Shown: positions 11,707 through 24,669, counted from the first letter of the stretch. The stretch: 64,000 nucleotides of DNA from Undaria pinnatifida (GCA_012845835.1 JABAKD010000030.1:6893599-6957598); one strand, 5' to 3'. The notes: generated from the letters alone by a model not told the origin. Made by a program: numbers and translations.

Positions 11707-11968
11707 TTTGGTAAGTTCGGTACATCAATACCGGTATCGGAAACTTCGGTAAGCTCGATACGACATCAATACCGGCACCGGAAACTTCGGTAAGTTCGGT
11801 ACGACATCAATATCGGTACCGGTGACACTTCGGAAACTTCGGTACACCTCCAATACCGGTACCGGACACTTCGGCAAGTTCGGTACAACGCCAATACCGG
11901 TACCGAACACGTCGGTAAGTTCGGTACGACATCCATACCGGTACCGATAATACCGGTACCGTACCGAA
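11707..11968. repeat. CCGGTACC tandem array, right end of hAT-like element
   Basis: About six units of the same 41-bp repeat (CGGTAAGTTCGGTACGACAT...) that fills the hAT-like element at 34554-36288. It ends in ACCGTACCGAACACCCTCC, which matches that element's right terminus with a few differences. The left end is hidden in the gap. Confidence 0.7.
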
Positions 11969-12270
11969 CACCCTCCACTATTTATGGTTCTGTTCCAGAA
12001 TCTACTTAATAGTTCTCCACAATCGCCAGCACACTAGCAACATTTTGGGTGGCAGATCGTCATCGCTGTCCAGCCCCTATTTAACCAAACATTTACCACA
12101 TCAATCCGAAATAGCCCACTTTTTCCTAGGTGACTCCCACTGCGCGCTATTTTCAACGAAGAGGTACATGCGTTTTGTTCAGCGATGGGTTTGTGTATAT
12201 AGCGTAGAAACTATGCAAAGCAGCAAACAAACCATATAATACCGCGTTCATGATGTTCCCATTTCACACT
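11969..12270. other. Spacer 3' of the ROCO pseudogene
   Basis: Nothing recognisable. It lies just downstream (minus strand) of the last ROCO exon and may include its old 3' untranslated region. Confidence 0.4.
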
Positions 12271-12660
12271 TCACGACGCGGCCTTGCGCGACTCCAACCA
12301 TTTCTCCACGATTTTGTTCCTAATCCACACCATTCCTCCCTTACCGTCGGAAACGCGCTCCATTATTTCCCGGAAATCGACATAACCATCCCCGGCTTTC
12401 GCCTTTCTTTCCCTTGCGCGCTTCTCCTTGTCTATGAACGTCTTTAGAGCACCGTATGAGGGTGCTGTCACATATTTCAGACCTTGGTCTTCCGTTTCCG
12501 TGCCCGTGATTGCGTTGTCTACAGCGCCATCGTCCATGAGGCTGTCGGCGAACTCATCCAAGAACCCTGCCTGCACGTCGTTGACAAAATCAGGCACCGG
12601 CAGATCTAACCCAGCGGCGGGCCTCACTGCCACCCTGACTGTCATGAGGGTCACCTATCA
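12271..12660 (-). pseudogene. C-terminal exon of the ROCO pseudogene
   Basis: Acceptor TGTATGATAG precedes GTGACCCTCATGAC. The 129-codon frame (VTLMTVRVAVRPAAGLDL ... KGGMVWIRNKIVEKW) is fully open to a TGA at 12271-12273 and is the longest intact piece of the gene. In the preceding exon the frame KVWVTR is followed by TAA and TGA and then VKKIAPIVQ|GTATGT, so translation would stop before reaching this exon. Confidence 0.8.
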
Positions 12661-15600
12661 TACAGCGGTACAAGGCAGTCGGGAACATGGAAGGTTTCGA
12701 TGGAGAGTTACAGCGGTGAAATCGGGCCAGACAACAATCCTCACAAGAAGTCAACAGCAAGGTTTGTCAGCGAGGGCGACCAGCCGTGAGTGTGGGGGCT
12801 ACACACTTGTCAGACGCAAGGGAGACAAGACGCCCTGCCAACGTGAAAGGTTCAGCATGCATGGGAAGCTACCCAGACTCTAAAGACATACCTGCACGAT
12901 CGGGGCAATCTTCTTCACTCATTAACGAGTCACCCAAACCTTGTAGCCTCTGCCTTGATGGCCGCATGGGACCTCACTGAAGTCGGTCGAGCACAAAAAC
13001 GTAACCCTCACATCTTTCATTGCCACTCGTCAAACGCGAGAAAACACTGATTGGAACGGTATCTTCTTGGCGTTGGCCTTCCCCACGGATTGCTCGTCTT
13101 CTCGAAGGACTGCCAGGTACGGGTAGGGGTAGTTCGGGCCCTGCAAACTTTGTAGCCCCAAGGTGATTTCGGAGGTGCTTTTTCCAACCTCCTCCACCCC
13201 ATCTACAATAATCCGCAGCGTCTGGCCCACGCGTGCCTCCAGCCCGTCCATCCGCCCGTCAATATGCTTCAAAACGGCAGCAGCAGTATCTCCCTGAGAT
13301 GATCGCCCTGTCGCAACCTCCTGTGTGTCGGATTTCCTGAGTGTGTGTGCATGTGTCAGCTAGTGTGCATGGAGAGGGATATGCATTTTGTAGGATACGT
13401 CTAAAAACCTCGTCATTTTAACAGTCAAGTTGGTTACGAAAGTGAACTACACTTCGCGGGCTGCACAAAGCACAACCTGTACTTGACACAGTTCGTACAA
13501 CAGACACACTTAACAATGTCTTGTAAACCATCAACGTAAGAGTTGAAGAATTCACGTCAAGGGAGAGCATTATATGGATATGTCCGCGGAGAATGAAGCA
13601 ACTGATCTCAAGGCAATGGATTTCATGGCGCAGGCAGGTGCACGAAGATATGCTTTTGCAAATGAAATGGTCGCTCTAGCGTTATCAGCGCCAACACGAT
13701 TCAGGACATGCATTGCCTGCGCACTGCTGGTCGAAGGCCGGCGTATCCCTGCAGCACATGAAGAAACCTGGAGGCCATCTCGCTGAACACCACGCCTGTG
13801 TCGAAGAAACCGTGACAAATCGACGGATGGTTACTCCTTTGGCCGAGACTGTACGCAGGACACCGTCGAGTATCAAGGCGTTGGACGGGATATGCAATGG
13901 GTGCCCGTTGTTTCGTACATTGGGGAAATACTATCAACATGCTAGCGTGGGCGAGGCGACAAGAACGACTTATATCGTGGTAGTCCAGACGAACCGAGAA
14001 ACACTGATCAAGTACCATCGGTTTTCTTGGACATCACTATCCGACGAAGGTCCATGGACGCCACCCCGAGGCCTCCATCTCGGGACTGCATCGCCTGCAC
14101 CCTTTGTTCTGCAGCAGCAGCTTATCGCCTGGACTGGGCGACCTACATGTACAGAGGGGGAGTTTGGCAGACGCGCGTCAGAAATCGGCATTCCAGCAAA
14201 CGTGGGCAGTTCTACTTCCTCCGTCTAATACCGATGGGTGACGCGGAATATACCATGGGTGTCGCTTTTGGACTCACTTTGGTACCTGAGGGGCATGCCT
14301 TTACCGTGCTCCGGGCACTCCAGATACGCCCGGGATTTTCAACCCGGGAAAAGCCGTGACCATGTTTCTCACGGTGAAGATCGCGAAGGCGAGCGCCGTC
14401 CACGGGCCCGGTGTCGTGATGTCTCCATACACCTTCATGTAGAGCACGTATGGTTGCCAAGATTTCTGTCCTGCGGCTCGCTGTTCGACTCGTCGCTTTT
14501 GGGAAAATATTCCAGCACCAACGCAAACTTGCCCGTCTCGGCCGTCCGCCTGCACCAGCACGCCGAAACGACAAAACGTCTGCACCCCCGCCGATTACCG
14601 CAGCATCGTGTCAAGACCTTATCCATTGCTCCAGGGGGGACACCGAGGAAAAACTCCCATCGCACGCTCAAGGCCGCTGGTACGTAGTTGCGAAATGCGT
14701 TGATGTCCTCCCCCACGTCTTTCGGGCGTGAGCCCCTAGCCGCAAAAAGCACCCCGAGACCCTCGTCCAGGGTCGTTCTCGAGCGGAAACGTGAGGCCTA
14801 GAGAGTCCAAGGTGGGGAGCACGTACTCAAAGAGGCGAGGAGGCCACAGCGCAGAGCTAGTTCAGGTTCGAGGACCCCCTTCTCCTTTCAGCCTTTTCCA
14901 GGACTCTTTCTGCTCTTCATCTTCAAGATTGATTGCTTGTTCGCCTGTGTCGCCAAGAGCCGCCTTTCCATCGAAGATGATCTTGTCGTGGTTGAGCAGC
15001 GGCTTCAGAATCTGTGACAGCCAGACGACGTCCATAAAAACGAACGTAGCATGCCGCACGAGCGTCCCCTCGAATTCCCTGCCAACAGCCCGAGAGAGGA
15101 GAGGGTAGGGCGGGTTGCTCGGATCAAACATGTCCATGCTCGGGCAAATGATCGCACAAACAATGAGAAGGATATCAAAGAATATCTGAAGGGGGAGGGA
15201 ATTACCCGAGAAGATCAGCTACTCCGAACCCCTAATGCTTCACAATTGGCTTCCGTTCAATTCCTCGCCTATCCTCGCATATCGTGCACTTAAAAGCAAT
15301 TCGTCAAACGTGATAGAAAGTGCACCCTCTAAGGCAACGATCAGCGCGGTTCATTGGAACGCCCACTTTCGCCAACTCGTTCACGGCGGCGTCCCACTTC
15401 GTACCGAGCTCTCTCAGAGTGATACCCTGGAATTGCTTCGGTCTTGCCGTTTGGCTCGTCTCCGTGCTGTGGCCATCAGCTTGAGCTAAGCGTTGGAGCA
15501 CGGCTTCCACAGGATCGCTGAGAAATGGTACATGAGAGGTGAAATCCACGGGTCCTTGAGCGAAAGCAAGCTTGGATAAGCATTTGTCAGGAACAATTGT

Positions 15601-16828
15601 GTCACACAACGAATAAAAACGACGGAAGAGAAAAAACTCGGCAAACACCCGACGTTAAGATTACCTGCTGTGCTTGAGAGCTTGAAGCACCGTGAGGGCG
15701 GCATCCCAGCTTCTCGGAAGCACCATTTCAGCTCCTCGAAGGCAAGTCGAATCGCTCTCTCGTACGAGTCGGCGAAGCATGCTGCGGGGCGGCTCTTCGT
15801 CCTGTGTCTTCGTGCCGTCGCCAGTCGCACTCCATGGCTTGCCCCAAAGCTTTCGTGCCAGGTTTCCTTTTTGGGCGCAGGTGTTTGCGGTTGTAGGCAG
15901 CAGCTCGTGAGTCTCACGCCGGTTTCTAACAGCACAGGTTTAATTCCGGCCTTCACCCAGCTTGCTAGCCACTTTCGACAAGCCGTTTCCATTCTCTGGC
16001 CCAAGTGAGGTGCCCTCGTCCGCCACAAGGTTGCACTTCGTTACAACAAGAAGCGCAGAAGCTATCTGGAACTCGATAAGATATCGAGCGAAGCCAGTCA
16101 CAAGCGCGCAAGTCGCAGAGCTTGGCTATATCGTCCTCCAGCTGGTCGATGCCTCCACTGCTTCGCCTTTCAAACTCTCCCGCATTGCAAACCACGACAC
16201 AAACAGCTTGGGGCTTAAGGAACATCTGCAACAGGCCCGTGTAGGCGATCTGGTTCAAGCGCGCGCGACGTAGGACGTGAGAAACTTTTATCAACCTGTT
16301 TGTGGCCGACGAATCGGTCCGACGTTTCGTGCCAGACATTGACAGCATGGTATCGAGATGGTAGTGTGGGAACGAACCCTGTACGTGAGGCACGTTTTGC
16401 TCGTCTCAAGCGCCTTAAAAGCGATCAGCACACCTGCCCAGCGCAGTCGTACACGCGAACAGATGCGCCCTCAAGCTTCAGCTGTCCACGTCCACGCAAA
16501 CCGCCGCTCCTCGTTCGAGCCATTCGTAGGAGTTGCTCTCCGGGTCGTCATGCTTCTGGCGCAAGCTAAACACGACACGGCGCAAGGTGAAATAATATGT
16601 TGAATTTATGTTCATATTTGAGCTTGGCCGTTTTCATCGTGTGGAGGCCTGGCTAGAGGCGCGGACAAGAATCATTCGAGCTAATGCAAAATTTCTCGAA
16701 TGATCCGACGCTGGGTTCTTGTTAGCAGCGTTGAATGGGATGGTCTCACTGGAGAAGCAACGGTTGCCGCCCTCTCGTGTCTGCTGAACGACCACAACAT
16801 ACTTGACATGTTCACCCCGAATAGCTAC

Positions 16829-17073
16829 CTTGTTTTTCCCGCTCCTTCTTGGCCGACCAGCACGACCTTCACGTTGTTTCGTCGTACCTCGAAGGCTTCA
16901 GCATAGAGATCATCGAAGTACATTGCAGCTGCGCCATCCATACGTTGACTCATAATGGCTTCTGGGCGGCTCTGACCAAGGGTTACGATCCAACGCGAGT
17001 GAGTCTCTAACCATCCCCGCTCCATTGCCCACAACGCTTTTATCCAGACGCAACTTGTCGGGAACTTGTCCAC
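16829..17073 (-). pseudogene. Roc P-loop exon
   Basis: An open 81-codon segment ending in FEVRRNNVKVVLVGQEGAGKT followed by AAG|GTAGCT, a possible donor directly after the P-loop. The motif GxxxxGKT is intact (GQEGAGKT). The upstream residues DGAAAMYFDDLYAEAF form the linker from the LRRs. The Walker-type lysine and threonine are preserved even though the surrounding gene is broken. Confidence 0.85.
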
Positions 17074-20000
17074 CTGTGAAAAAAAGCGTAATGGGCAGGC
17101 TTCGATTCAGCGTGGTGCTGCTACAACGGCAGTCTTCGTAACGTTCACCACCATATATCTCAACGTACCTTGCGGATTGGTTCGAAAGCCGTCACAAGCT
17201 CCATTCACCGTTGGGAAACCAATCCTCGTCGGGCGTTTGCGCGATTTTGGTCGTGACTATTCACCGTTGACTTGCCATGGCGAGGCCTCCGCCGGACTGG
17301 CAAGTCTCGGAAAAACAGCAAAATGTTGAAAACTAATTTGACTTGAAAATGACCGTGCGTCACGGCACATCGTATTCGCCCGTGCAAAAGCTCGGCATCA
17401 TTTCGAGCCCGTTCTGCTGTAAACTTGAGCTTTAGATCCATGACCGCTTACGTTGACGAGTGGAACACGACACGATTAACTGAGTGTAGCCAACACACGA
17501 TCTCCGAGCTGGCACCACCATGTACCCACACCTTTCCGGTGTAAAGTTTGTGGTGAATACTGCCCCACATGTTTCGATACAAATGCCCACTACGTCGAAT
17601 TGACACATTACCGTTTGAAACGCAGTGTCCTCCCTGGTCGTTTGCAGTGTCTTGGGTGTGGTCCCAGAGTCCTCGCAAACACGGCAAGCACATGGCGCAG
17701 ATATCAGAGGTATGCGTACAAGAATGTCCACTCGAAGATGCACGTGCCTCTGGATAAACTCATAAATGCGGGGTGAAATGACAAGATGCCGCCAAGTCAA
17801 GGATAAGGTAGGCGTGCAAGTGACCCTGATCTGACGACGTGCTGCGTACTCTAGCCTACCCAGAAAACATACACACTGAATGCTGCCCTTTCAAGGCGAA
17901 ATATACGTGGGAAGGAGGGATTGTTTTGGGTGAAGATTTGACGTCAAGTTGCTCATATATTCCTCGACAGAACCGCCTACCCCCCTACCGCTTATCGCTG
18001 CGACGATTGAAGAAGATTCAGCTTACCTTCGAGCCGGTTGCCAGATAAATGGAGAATTTCAAAAGACGGGATTTTCAACCAGCTGCGGTGGAATACACCC
18101 TGGGAAGAAGAGAGACAGCGAAGTGTGGACAGAAATTATTCGGTGAGGCCGACCGGCGTGAAGGGAAAATGTCGTTCAAAATGCCTCACCTTCTCAGGCT
18201 GCAAATATTCAACAACACCAAAATAACCATTGTTTCACGATATAATACACGTGTGATGAACTGGAGTTAGTTGGACGCAAAAATTAATCAAGGTTTGGGG
18301 TACGTCCAACATCAAGCTTTCGTGCTCAGGCAAGATGCCGCGCCAGGCTGGGCGATACCGTAAGGTATTAAGAGTGTCCTCAGTGAAACGAGCAGACCTA
18401 AAATATACGCAAGATAGATACTACCAGACTTCTTTCCTAAAAGCAAACCAAATGCTTCGTATTGAATGCATTAGCAGCAACCCACGGCTGTCATCCCGGG
18501 TGGGGATAGAAAGACGCCCGGAATGGCCTCGTAGCACCGCTGGCCATCCGTGTCTCGTAACTACTTCATGCTGCTGTCCTTTCTAAACAAGTACGAGAAG
18601 GAAACCAACCCAGTAGTGACTGCGAAAGTTCTTGAAAAGGTTACGGAGGCACCTGAGCTGGCCCGAACTCCGCAGGCATTTTTCCTGTCCGGAGTTGGAG
18701 CAGGTCGTTGTACATACGATGAAGCGTGTTGAATAGGTCGTTCAGGTCGTGCGACGGCACAGCTTTCCCACGTTGGTGGGAGTGAAAGCCGTGCGAGGAG
18801 TGTCGTGGGTGGGATGGTTTTCAGGTTTGTTGACCGCTGACGATACTTGCGAGCCAGTCAGCAAACTCACACCGCGCATATTGGAGAAGTTACACTTCCG
18901 CAGGATGTTTCAAATGAGAGTAGAATTATACTCTTCGTAACATATTCACGCGAACCTCTCGACTGACCTCGTCACATCCCAGCACGGCTAACGACGTTTT
19001 ACACACTCAAACAACCAATTACTCACCATGGACATCGATTTTTGTAAGCGCGAGCACCTCGAGAGCGCAGAGACCACCCAGCTGGGCGGGATAACGCCGG
19101 GAGAAGGAGTACACGACGTTTCAGTTTCGCTATTAACGTAGGGCACATTGTTGGTGAAAGCTGGGGCGTTTGCGCAGCCGGTACTCAATAACAAGCAATG
19201 CAGAAGGTTCTTCACACTTCGGAAGTGTTGACATAACGATGCCAACTGCCGAAAGAAGTGTTCCATAGAGCCCCGGTGGTATATCGTAATCTTTTAGATC
19301 CGTGGTTACGGTTTCTGATGATTTCGTACTTGCTTCTGCAAAGCGTCGTTCTTGGCCAATGTTGAGGGAAGAGACTGCTGAACTCTTCTGGAGCTCTTCA
19401 GGTTGAGAGGCAAGCACCGCAGGTGGGAAGTGGATTAAAAAGCAAAAAAAAAGTCCAGATTGCGTGTGACCCCGGCTGGTACAACCCACATACCACCGAA
19501 AAGGGGTAGACTGGCGCCAGAAAAATGGGATGAAAACGATAATAAAACAACATCTAAGATCTCAGTACGCATTGCTCGCATATTGCGTGAAATCTTGCAT
19601 AACAAACAGAGTGCAAGGAAGAAGTCGTAGACACTTTATCTCGCGATAAATTAGGGCTTTCCTCACCACCAAGCGGGTTCCAGTCCATGTTTGACCACCT
19701 TCAGCTTGTTCAGCTTGCCGAACGCTGGAGGTATCACGCCTTCACGAGGAATTTCATCACACGACAAATAGACAGACGCACGACGGTTTCGCGTTTGTCT
19801 ACACATTGTGACGACCCTCTATTTCGACCGCACCCAACTTGACGTTGACGTATACAATCACGACACACTGGCACTGATACTTTCAAAAAAAAGCAAGCGG
19901 TACACGGAGGCACACCTCTTACCGTGGAGACGGTTGTTCGAACTAAATAGTGTTTCCAGAGCGTCAAAGTCGCCGATCAGAGCTTGGAAAACACATGAGA

Positions 20001-20297
20001 CACGGCGTCACGAAATCACGAAATAATTGGGGTAGTCCTGAGGGATGCTATGCCTAAGCAACGGGTTGCACAGCTCGGAGCTCTTGTCGAACTAAAAGAT
20101 GCATAAAAAGTTGCGTCGACCATACTGCGCTTTAGCATTTCTTCCGCGATCGAAAGAGCTAACAACTGCTGGTGGGTACCATTAGAAGCTTGTCGGTCGT
20201 CACCTGGGCCGAGAGCTGGCAGCTCGGACGACGGAAACGCTCTAAAGGGCTTCGTAAGTTCTGTGAAAGCCCCATTTATGCAGCGCTCTTAGCTTAC

Positions 20298-20474
20298 CGT
20301 GGAGATTGTTGTGCGACATGATGAGCGAGACCACCCGACCATACCGCGTTCGTGACTCCGTACCAACTCCCCCATGAGCCTGTCTGATTTCCAGCCATCT
20401 CTTTGTCCACGATGGCCCTTCAGTTGCATCATAAAGGGCACACAGTAGATTGCGATCTCGAGCGTTATCAGGCC
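20298..20474 (-). pseudogene. LRR N-cap exon of the ROCO pseudogene
   Basis: Begins after the acceptor CATTATACAG and ends at CTCCACG|GTAAGC. Reading DNARDRNLLCALYDATEGPSW it is the N-terminal cap typical of algal LRR proteins, ending in MSHNNLHG, the first repeat. Between the two the reading passes through all three frames (GPSWTKR, then DGWKSDRLMGE, then YGVTNA, then GRVVSLIM), so at least two indels lie within about 60 nt. Confidence 0.85.
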
Positions 20475-20649
20475 CTGTATAATGTCGGGAGAGCAAAACA
20501 ATGCACACAAGAGGAAAGGCAACTAAAAGCAATGTACGTAAACAACAACGTGTACGTTTACGCTGCTGCTGGTTCCGATTATTTTCTGTTTGTTTTTCTC
20601 GTCGATCGATCAGCTTTGTAAATATAATTGCTATTTTTGACAATGTGCA

Positions 20650-21700
20650 GGTTCACACCGAAAAGTAACAGCCCAATCACCATAGTACAAGCATAATACA
20701 TGCCAGGATATTAAAACGACGCCATAAAAACACCATAAAGTGTGCTCGAACAAAATCATTAACAAACTTACCAACCCCGACGAATGAATATAAAAATGCG
20801 TCGGTCATTGCCTTTGTGCTCATTCTTGTAATTTTGTTCGAGACCTGGAGAAATGAAACCCTCTCAACGACGCGGGATACCAAGCCTCAACTCCGGGTGT
20901 CATCCTTTGTCTCCGTTAGAAAGTTCCGTTTTTTTGCCTCCCGAAATCTTGTTGATATTCTCGCAGATATTCGGCTGTCCTGTCAGCTGCGACCCATATT
21001 CTCTGGGCTCTCGCCAGTTATGGGAAAGTGTGCTGAGCCCCACTCCCGTCCCTCTATCTACCTGATCAGATGGACTCCCGGCGTTCTCCGTCCCAGCGTA
21101 GTATGAGATCAAGGTCTGCGACTTAACGATGCTTGGGGTGGTAGCACTGCTTTAGAAACAACTCTTCCAGGGATTTCCCGGGGGAGGGTATAAGCCACGG
21201 TGCCCCCTAGCGTGACGTCGGGGAATAGTTCCGCGTCCAAAGCAAAATTTACATCACAGCGAGCCCAAGGCAGACTACGATATCCCTTCGCTAGCCCATC
21301 TTCTTTTGCGGAAGCTTTTCATTCTTCAAGAACGGTTAAAAGGTGAATTACCGACGCGGACACGGTTGCTGTATCGCAAGAAGATTTAAAAAATGCCTAC
21401 GTACCCAAGGGATTGATGTCGCATGCCTCGTAGTAAGACGGGCATTTACAGAGGCGCGTTTCGTTTTGTGGTGCGATCTCAAGCCACCCGCGGTTTTACT
21501 TCCTTGCCTGTTCGCGCGTGGCGCCAGTCTCTTTCTGTCTTCGTGGATCTTTCTCATCGCGTCTTGTCTCAACTAAGTGTACATTTTTTTTTCGTTAGAG
21601 CCTTGAACCTAGTACTCCCACTCATCTACTGCGCGAAGGCAGAATGAACACGTATATGTAGCGCTGCTTATTCCAAGGAATCGAAGAGATGGCATTGGAG
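20650..21700. other. Upstream flank of the ROCO locus, no gene seen
   Basis: No supported exon. Short frames on both strands lack family motifs. It could hold the former promoter and first exon of the ROCO gene (minus strand), but no start codon context could be fixed. Confidence 0.4.
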
Positions 21701-21710
21701 CGGGAAAATA

Positions 21711-22271
21711 CCTACCTTACGGTAAACACGGGCTGGACTTCCCGAGTAACGCCATGTTGTGTAGGTCATGCCAACGACCAGCGACGGGAGATGTGCCTAC
21801 AGCAGCAGTACATCAGACGGGATTCTTACGATCCAAACGGACGAAGAAAGACGGACAGCGCATCTTGCAGCTGCCGCGCGCAGTCCCCGTCCATTTTGCC
21901 GCTGTTGAGGGTTGTCTTACCTCCAGCAGAATCTGCACGTGAACGACGAATAGAGACACAATGCCCGAACGATAGGCACGGCTGCGGGAACATGCCTACC
22001 CTACGGTAAACACGGGCCGGACTTCCCGAGCAACGATAAGTTGTGTAGGCCATGCCAACGGCCAGCGACGGGAGATGTGCCTACAGCAGCAGTACATCAG
22101 ACGGGATTCCTACGACCCAAACGGAAGAAGAAAGACGGACAGCGCACCTTGCAGCTGCCGCGCACCGTCCCCGTCCATTTTGCCGCTGTTGAGGGTTGGC
22201 TTACCTCCAGCAGAATCTGCACGTGAACGACGAATAGAGACACAATGCCCGAACAAGAGGCACGGTTGCCA
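21711..22271 (+). repeat. 284-bp tandem duplication with a conserved ORF
   Basis: Copy 1 starts at CCTACCTTACGGTAAACACG (21711) and copy 2 at CCTACCCTACGGTAAACACG (21995); copy 2 fades near 22271. Each copy keeps the same open frame on plus: PYGKHG-DFPSN followed by LCR-CQRPATGDVPTAAVHQ and ending LTSSRICT-stop, with about 62 codons after the internal Met of copy 1. Differences are both silent and replacement. A CxxC pair (CRxC) suggests a zinc-binding knuckle. Product unknown, and it may be part of a transposon. Confidence 0.6.
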
Positions 22272-22279
22272 TGGTCGCA

Positions 22280-23690
22280 CGCACACATTTATCGGGCGAC
22301 GTTGTAGCAATCATCCGCGAAGTCTACTATTGGTCCCACAGCGCTGTTAGCTAGGTTGGGAAGCAGGCTGTCACTGAATTTAGCATCAATCGACGCCCCG
22401 AGTATCATCTAGGCCTATTGCATCGCGGTTGCAGAAACACGTACCGTTACATTTTTTATTTCGGGCTGTTGAGCCCTCCAGAGAGCAACTTCAGTGGGAT
22501 CAGGGACCTCAAATGCCGATAAGCCAAGCTTAAGGAACTCGAATCCCCTAGAAGCTAAAAGTTTTCTCGATATTTTTTCCACCACCTCCGTCAAATCAAC
22601 CTACGAGCTGGGCCAGCTATAAAACGGATTTTTGTTGTGAGGTCGTATATTGTGAACCACTGCGAATTAGAATGAACAAAAGATACCGCTGTAATCGGCA
22701 GATCACCGTGAATATGCAGCTCCACGTTGCCAGGTGATTGGAGCCGACTGAGCGCAATTTATCCAAATGATCAGTTCGTACTAAAACATACTTGTATTTA
22801 GTGTGTATTAAATTGGCTTTTGAAACCGTTTTTTTGCACCGGAATAGCTCGTACGCACAAAATTCAAAAAATAGAATTTGCGAGCTGTGCGCGCGCTGCA
22901 GCACACTGCTGTTGTTGCACACCTCGCGCTGAGACAAGGCGTCGAGCTTGTCTGGCGCTAACCAATGGAAGAAGACCTCTGAACCCAAGGTCGAGTTCGA
23001 TCGTACCAACGGGAAATGGAGGCTGAGGATGCAGTACACAGCGAGTTCGAAAAAGCGGACCGAGATTGTCAGATCGGTGTACTTTCACAAGAGAGGAGGT
23101 GGAAGCAACGATACCATGGTGGCGGCTGGGTTGGGAGCAGGGGCACAGAGGCAAGAAGGTGGACCCGCCGACACCTCCGGGCCAAGAGCGAAGCTCGGGC
23201 TCCGCGCCTGCATTAAGTTCGGTGGCTGCCGCTCTCCCGCCAGGCGAGTTGTGGGTGTGTTGGTTCGCACGAAATATTGTGCAATTTTCCGGACTGTTTT
23301 TTTGCTGTGCGACGTCATCCGTTCTGTCTTGCTGTTCTATACTAAATCGTATATGTTAAGGTACTGCTGTACGAGCCTGGTCTTACATTTGGCCGGAAAT
23401 ATTAAGTTCCGTTTGAAGTCTAATACCAACATAATGCGTGTATTATATTCTCGGCTGGAGTGGTACTTCACTGTCTGGTGCGGTGTGTGTTGGTTCTGCT
23501 GCTCTCCTGGTTGACGTCGCATTTGCTGTCTCGTTTTTCAATACTAAATCTTATATGTTGAGGTACGCGTAGAAGTACTGTTGTACATGGCGAACTAATG
23601 TTGTCTCGCGCCGTGTGTGTTGGTTCTGTTTGCTGCTGTTTTCCTCGCCACGTCGTGCCTGCTATCTCGCTTTTTACTACTCAATCCTAT
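22280..23690. other. Unresolved region with degenerate 120-bp repeats
   Basis: No confident gene. From about 23250 to 23700 three imperfect direct copies of a 110-150 bp unit occur, each containing GTGTGTTGGTTC and then ACTAAATC-TATATGTTRAGG. The last copy provides the ATG of the small ORF at 23691. A plus-strand frame at 22948-23514 is open but has no recognisable motif. Confidence 0.4.
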
Positions 23691-24179
23691 ATGTTAAGGT
23701 TCGTGGAGGAGTACGACATCTTCCGTCTTCGAAAAGCTCTTTTGGGGGACATCACCGAGTTGCTCCAACCCGACGACGAGGACATTGTTGGTGAGGGAGA
23801 GGGCGGGGGCACAGAGGTCGGCGGACACCCCACAGGCGACAGCGCACTCCCGCCGGAGACCAGTGCCACACAGCGCAATCGGTTGGTCAATTAAGAGTAC
23901 CACTGGGATAACACGAGCACACCCGTGCGGGTACAGCGCATAATGATCGCCACGAACGGCAATAACTCATCATTTGGGGCGTCTTTTGATCAGGACCTAT
24001 TCAACACATCGCTCGGGAGCTTCATTTACATATTTGAGTATGAGGTACAGGCGGGAACTCGAAATATCGGTGTCTATTCATGCGCGCTGCAGAGGTCGCC
24101 CGCTCCCTCCCTCGATTTCCCAAAATGGCGGGTCCGAAAAACTGTGATGCCCCGCTCAATTGTTTACTTTTTAAACTGA
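23691..24179 (+). pseudogene. Unknown ORF interrupted by one TAA
   Basis: From ATG 23691 the frame reads MLRFVEEYDIFRLRKALLGD, then an acidic/Gly segment and SATQRNRLVN, hits TAA at 23892-23894, and continues without another stop as EYHWDNTSTPVRVQRIMIAT and FDQDLFNTSLGSFIYIFEYE to a stop at 24177-24179. A single stop in an otherwise open 163-codon frame suggests a recently broken small gene, an intron, or two neighbouring frames. A possible donor (GAG|GTACAG) follows IFEYE. No family recognised. Confidence 0.4.
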
Positions 24180-24215
24180 TGTTTTTAGCACGTATTTGAA
24201 ATACACATGCAAATG

Positions 24216-24669
24216 TATTACGGAAGGGGAGGCTAGGGATAGAGGCGGATCCGATGTCTATGTGAGTCTGAGTGGTCTCCAGCCATTCATGCGGCAGGAC
24301 CCTAAGTTTGTGTGTATTGTACAGAGAGGAAGGTGCCAGGGACCCAGCCTACAAAGCACTGCTACCGACCTGATGATAGCAGCCTCCCGATCGGTACCGA
24401 GTTCGGTGGTTGAGCCTGAACAGCGGTAGTGTAAGCCTTGAAGGTGGCTTGTGAGAAGGAGTAGAAGGTCTCCGGTCGTGGATACGGTATTCGCTTTGTG
24501 GATTATTGCTAACTCAGGGCAAGCAAAGGAGTACAGAGCAGAGGGAGGCGAGGAACCGGTCCCTCCCAGACGGGGACCCTGCAAGACGGACCATACTGCT
24601 AGTACCTATTGGGACTAACGCATTCCCAAAAGTGCAACTCCTATCAACCGTAACAATGTAACCGTAACA
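24216..24669 (-). repeat. 3' LTR of the copia element
   Basis: 454 bp, direct repeat of 31112-31569. On minus it starts TGTTACGGTTACATTG and ends CCTTCCGTAATA. It is preceded on minus by the polypurine tract at 24670-24677. Confidence 0.9.

Larger units (their letters stand above)
12271..20474 (-). pseudogene. LRR-ROCO GTPase pseudogene
   Basis: Minus-strand remnant of a leucine-rich-repeat ROCO protein, a family expanded in brown algae in which LRRs sit on single exons. In order: LRR N-cap exon (20474-20298), LRR exons (19982-19923, 19739-19667, 19097-19027, 18099-18027), P-loop exon (about 17073-16829, VVLVGQEGAGKT), switch motif RVYDCAGQ ending at 16432, AYTGLLQMFL and VVTKCN segments (16249 to about 15950), COR-like segments (15650-14000), a C-terminal helix (13272-13030) and final exons (about 13000-12892 and 12660-12271). 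Breaks: LRR exons of 73, 71, 73 and 60 nt where 24-residue repeats require 72; adjacent TAA-TGA stops at 12919-12924; at least six frame changes in the Roc-COR part; no AG before the exon at 19097. Upstream promoter not identified. The function would have been GTP-binding signalling or recognition, but this copy cannot make it. Confidence 0.88.
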
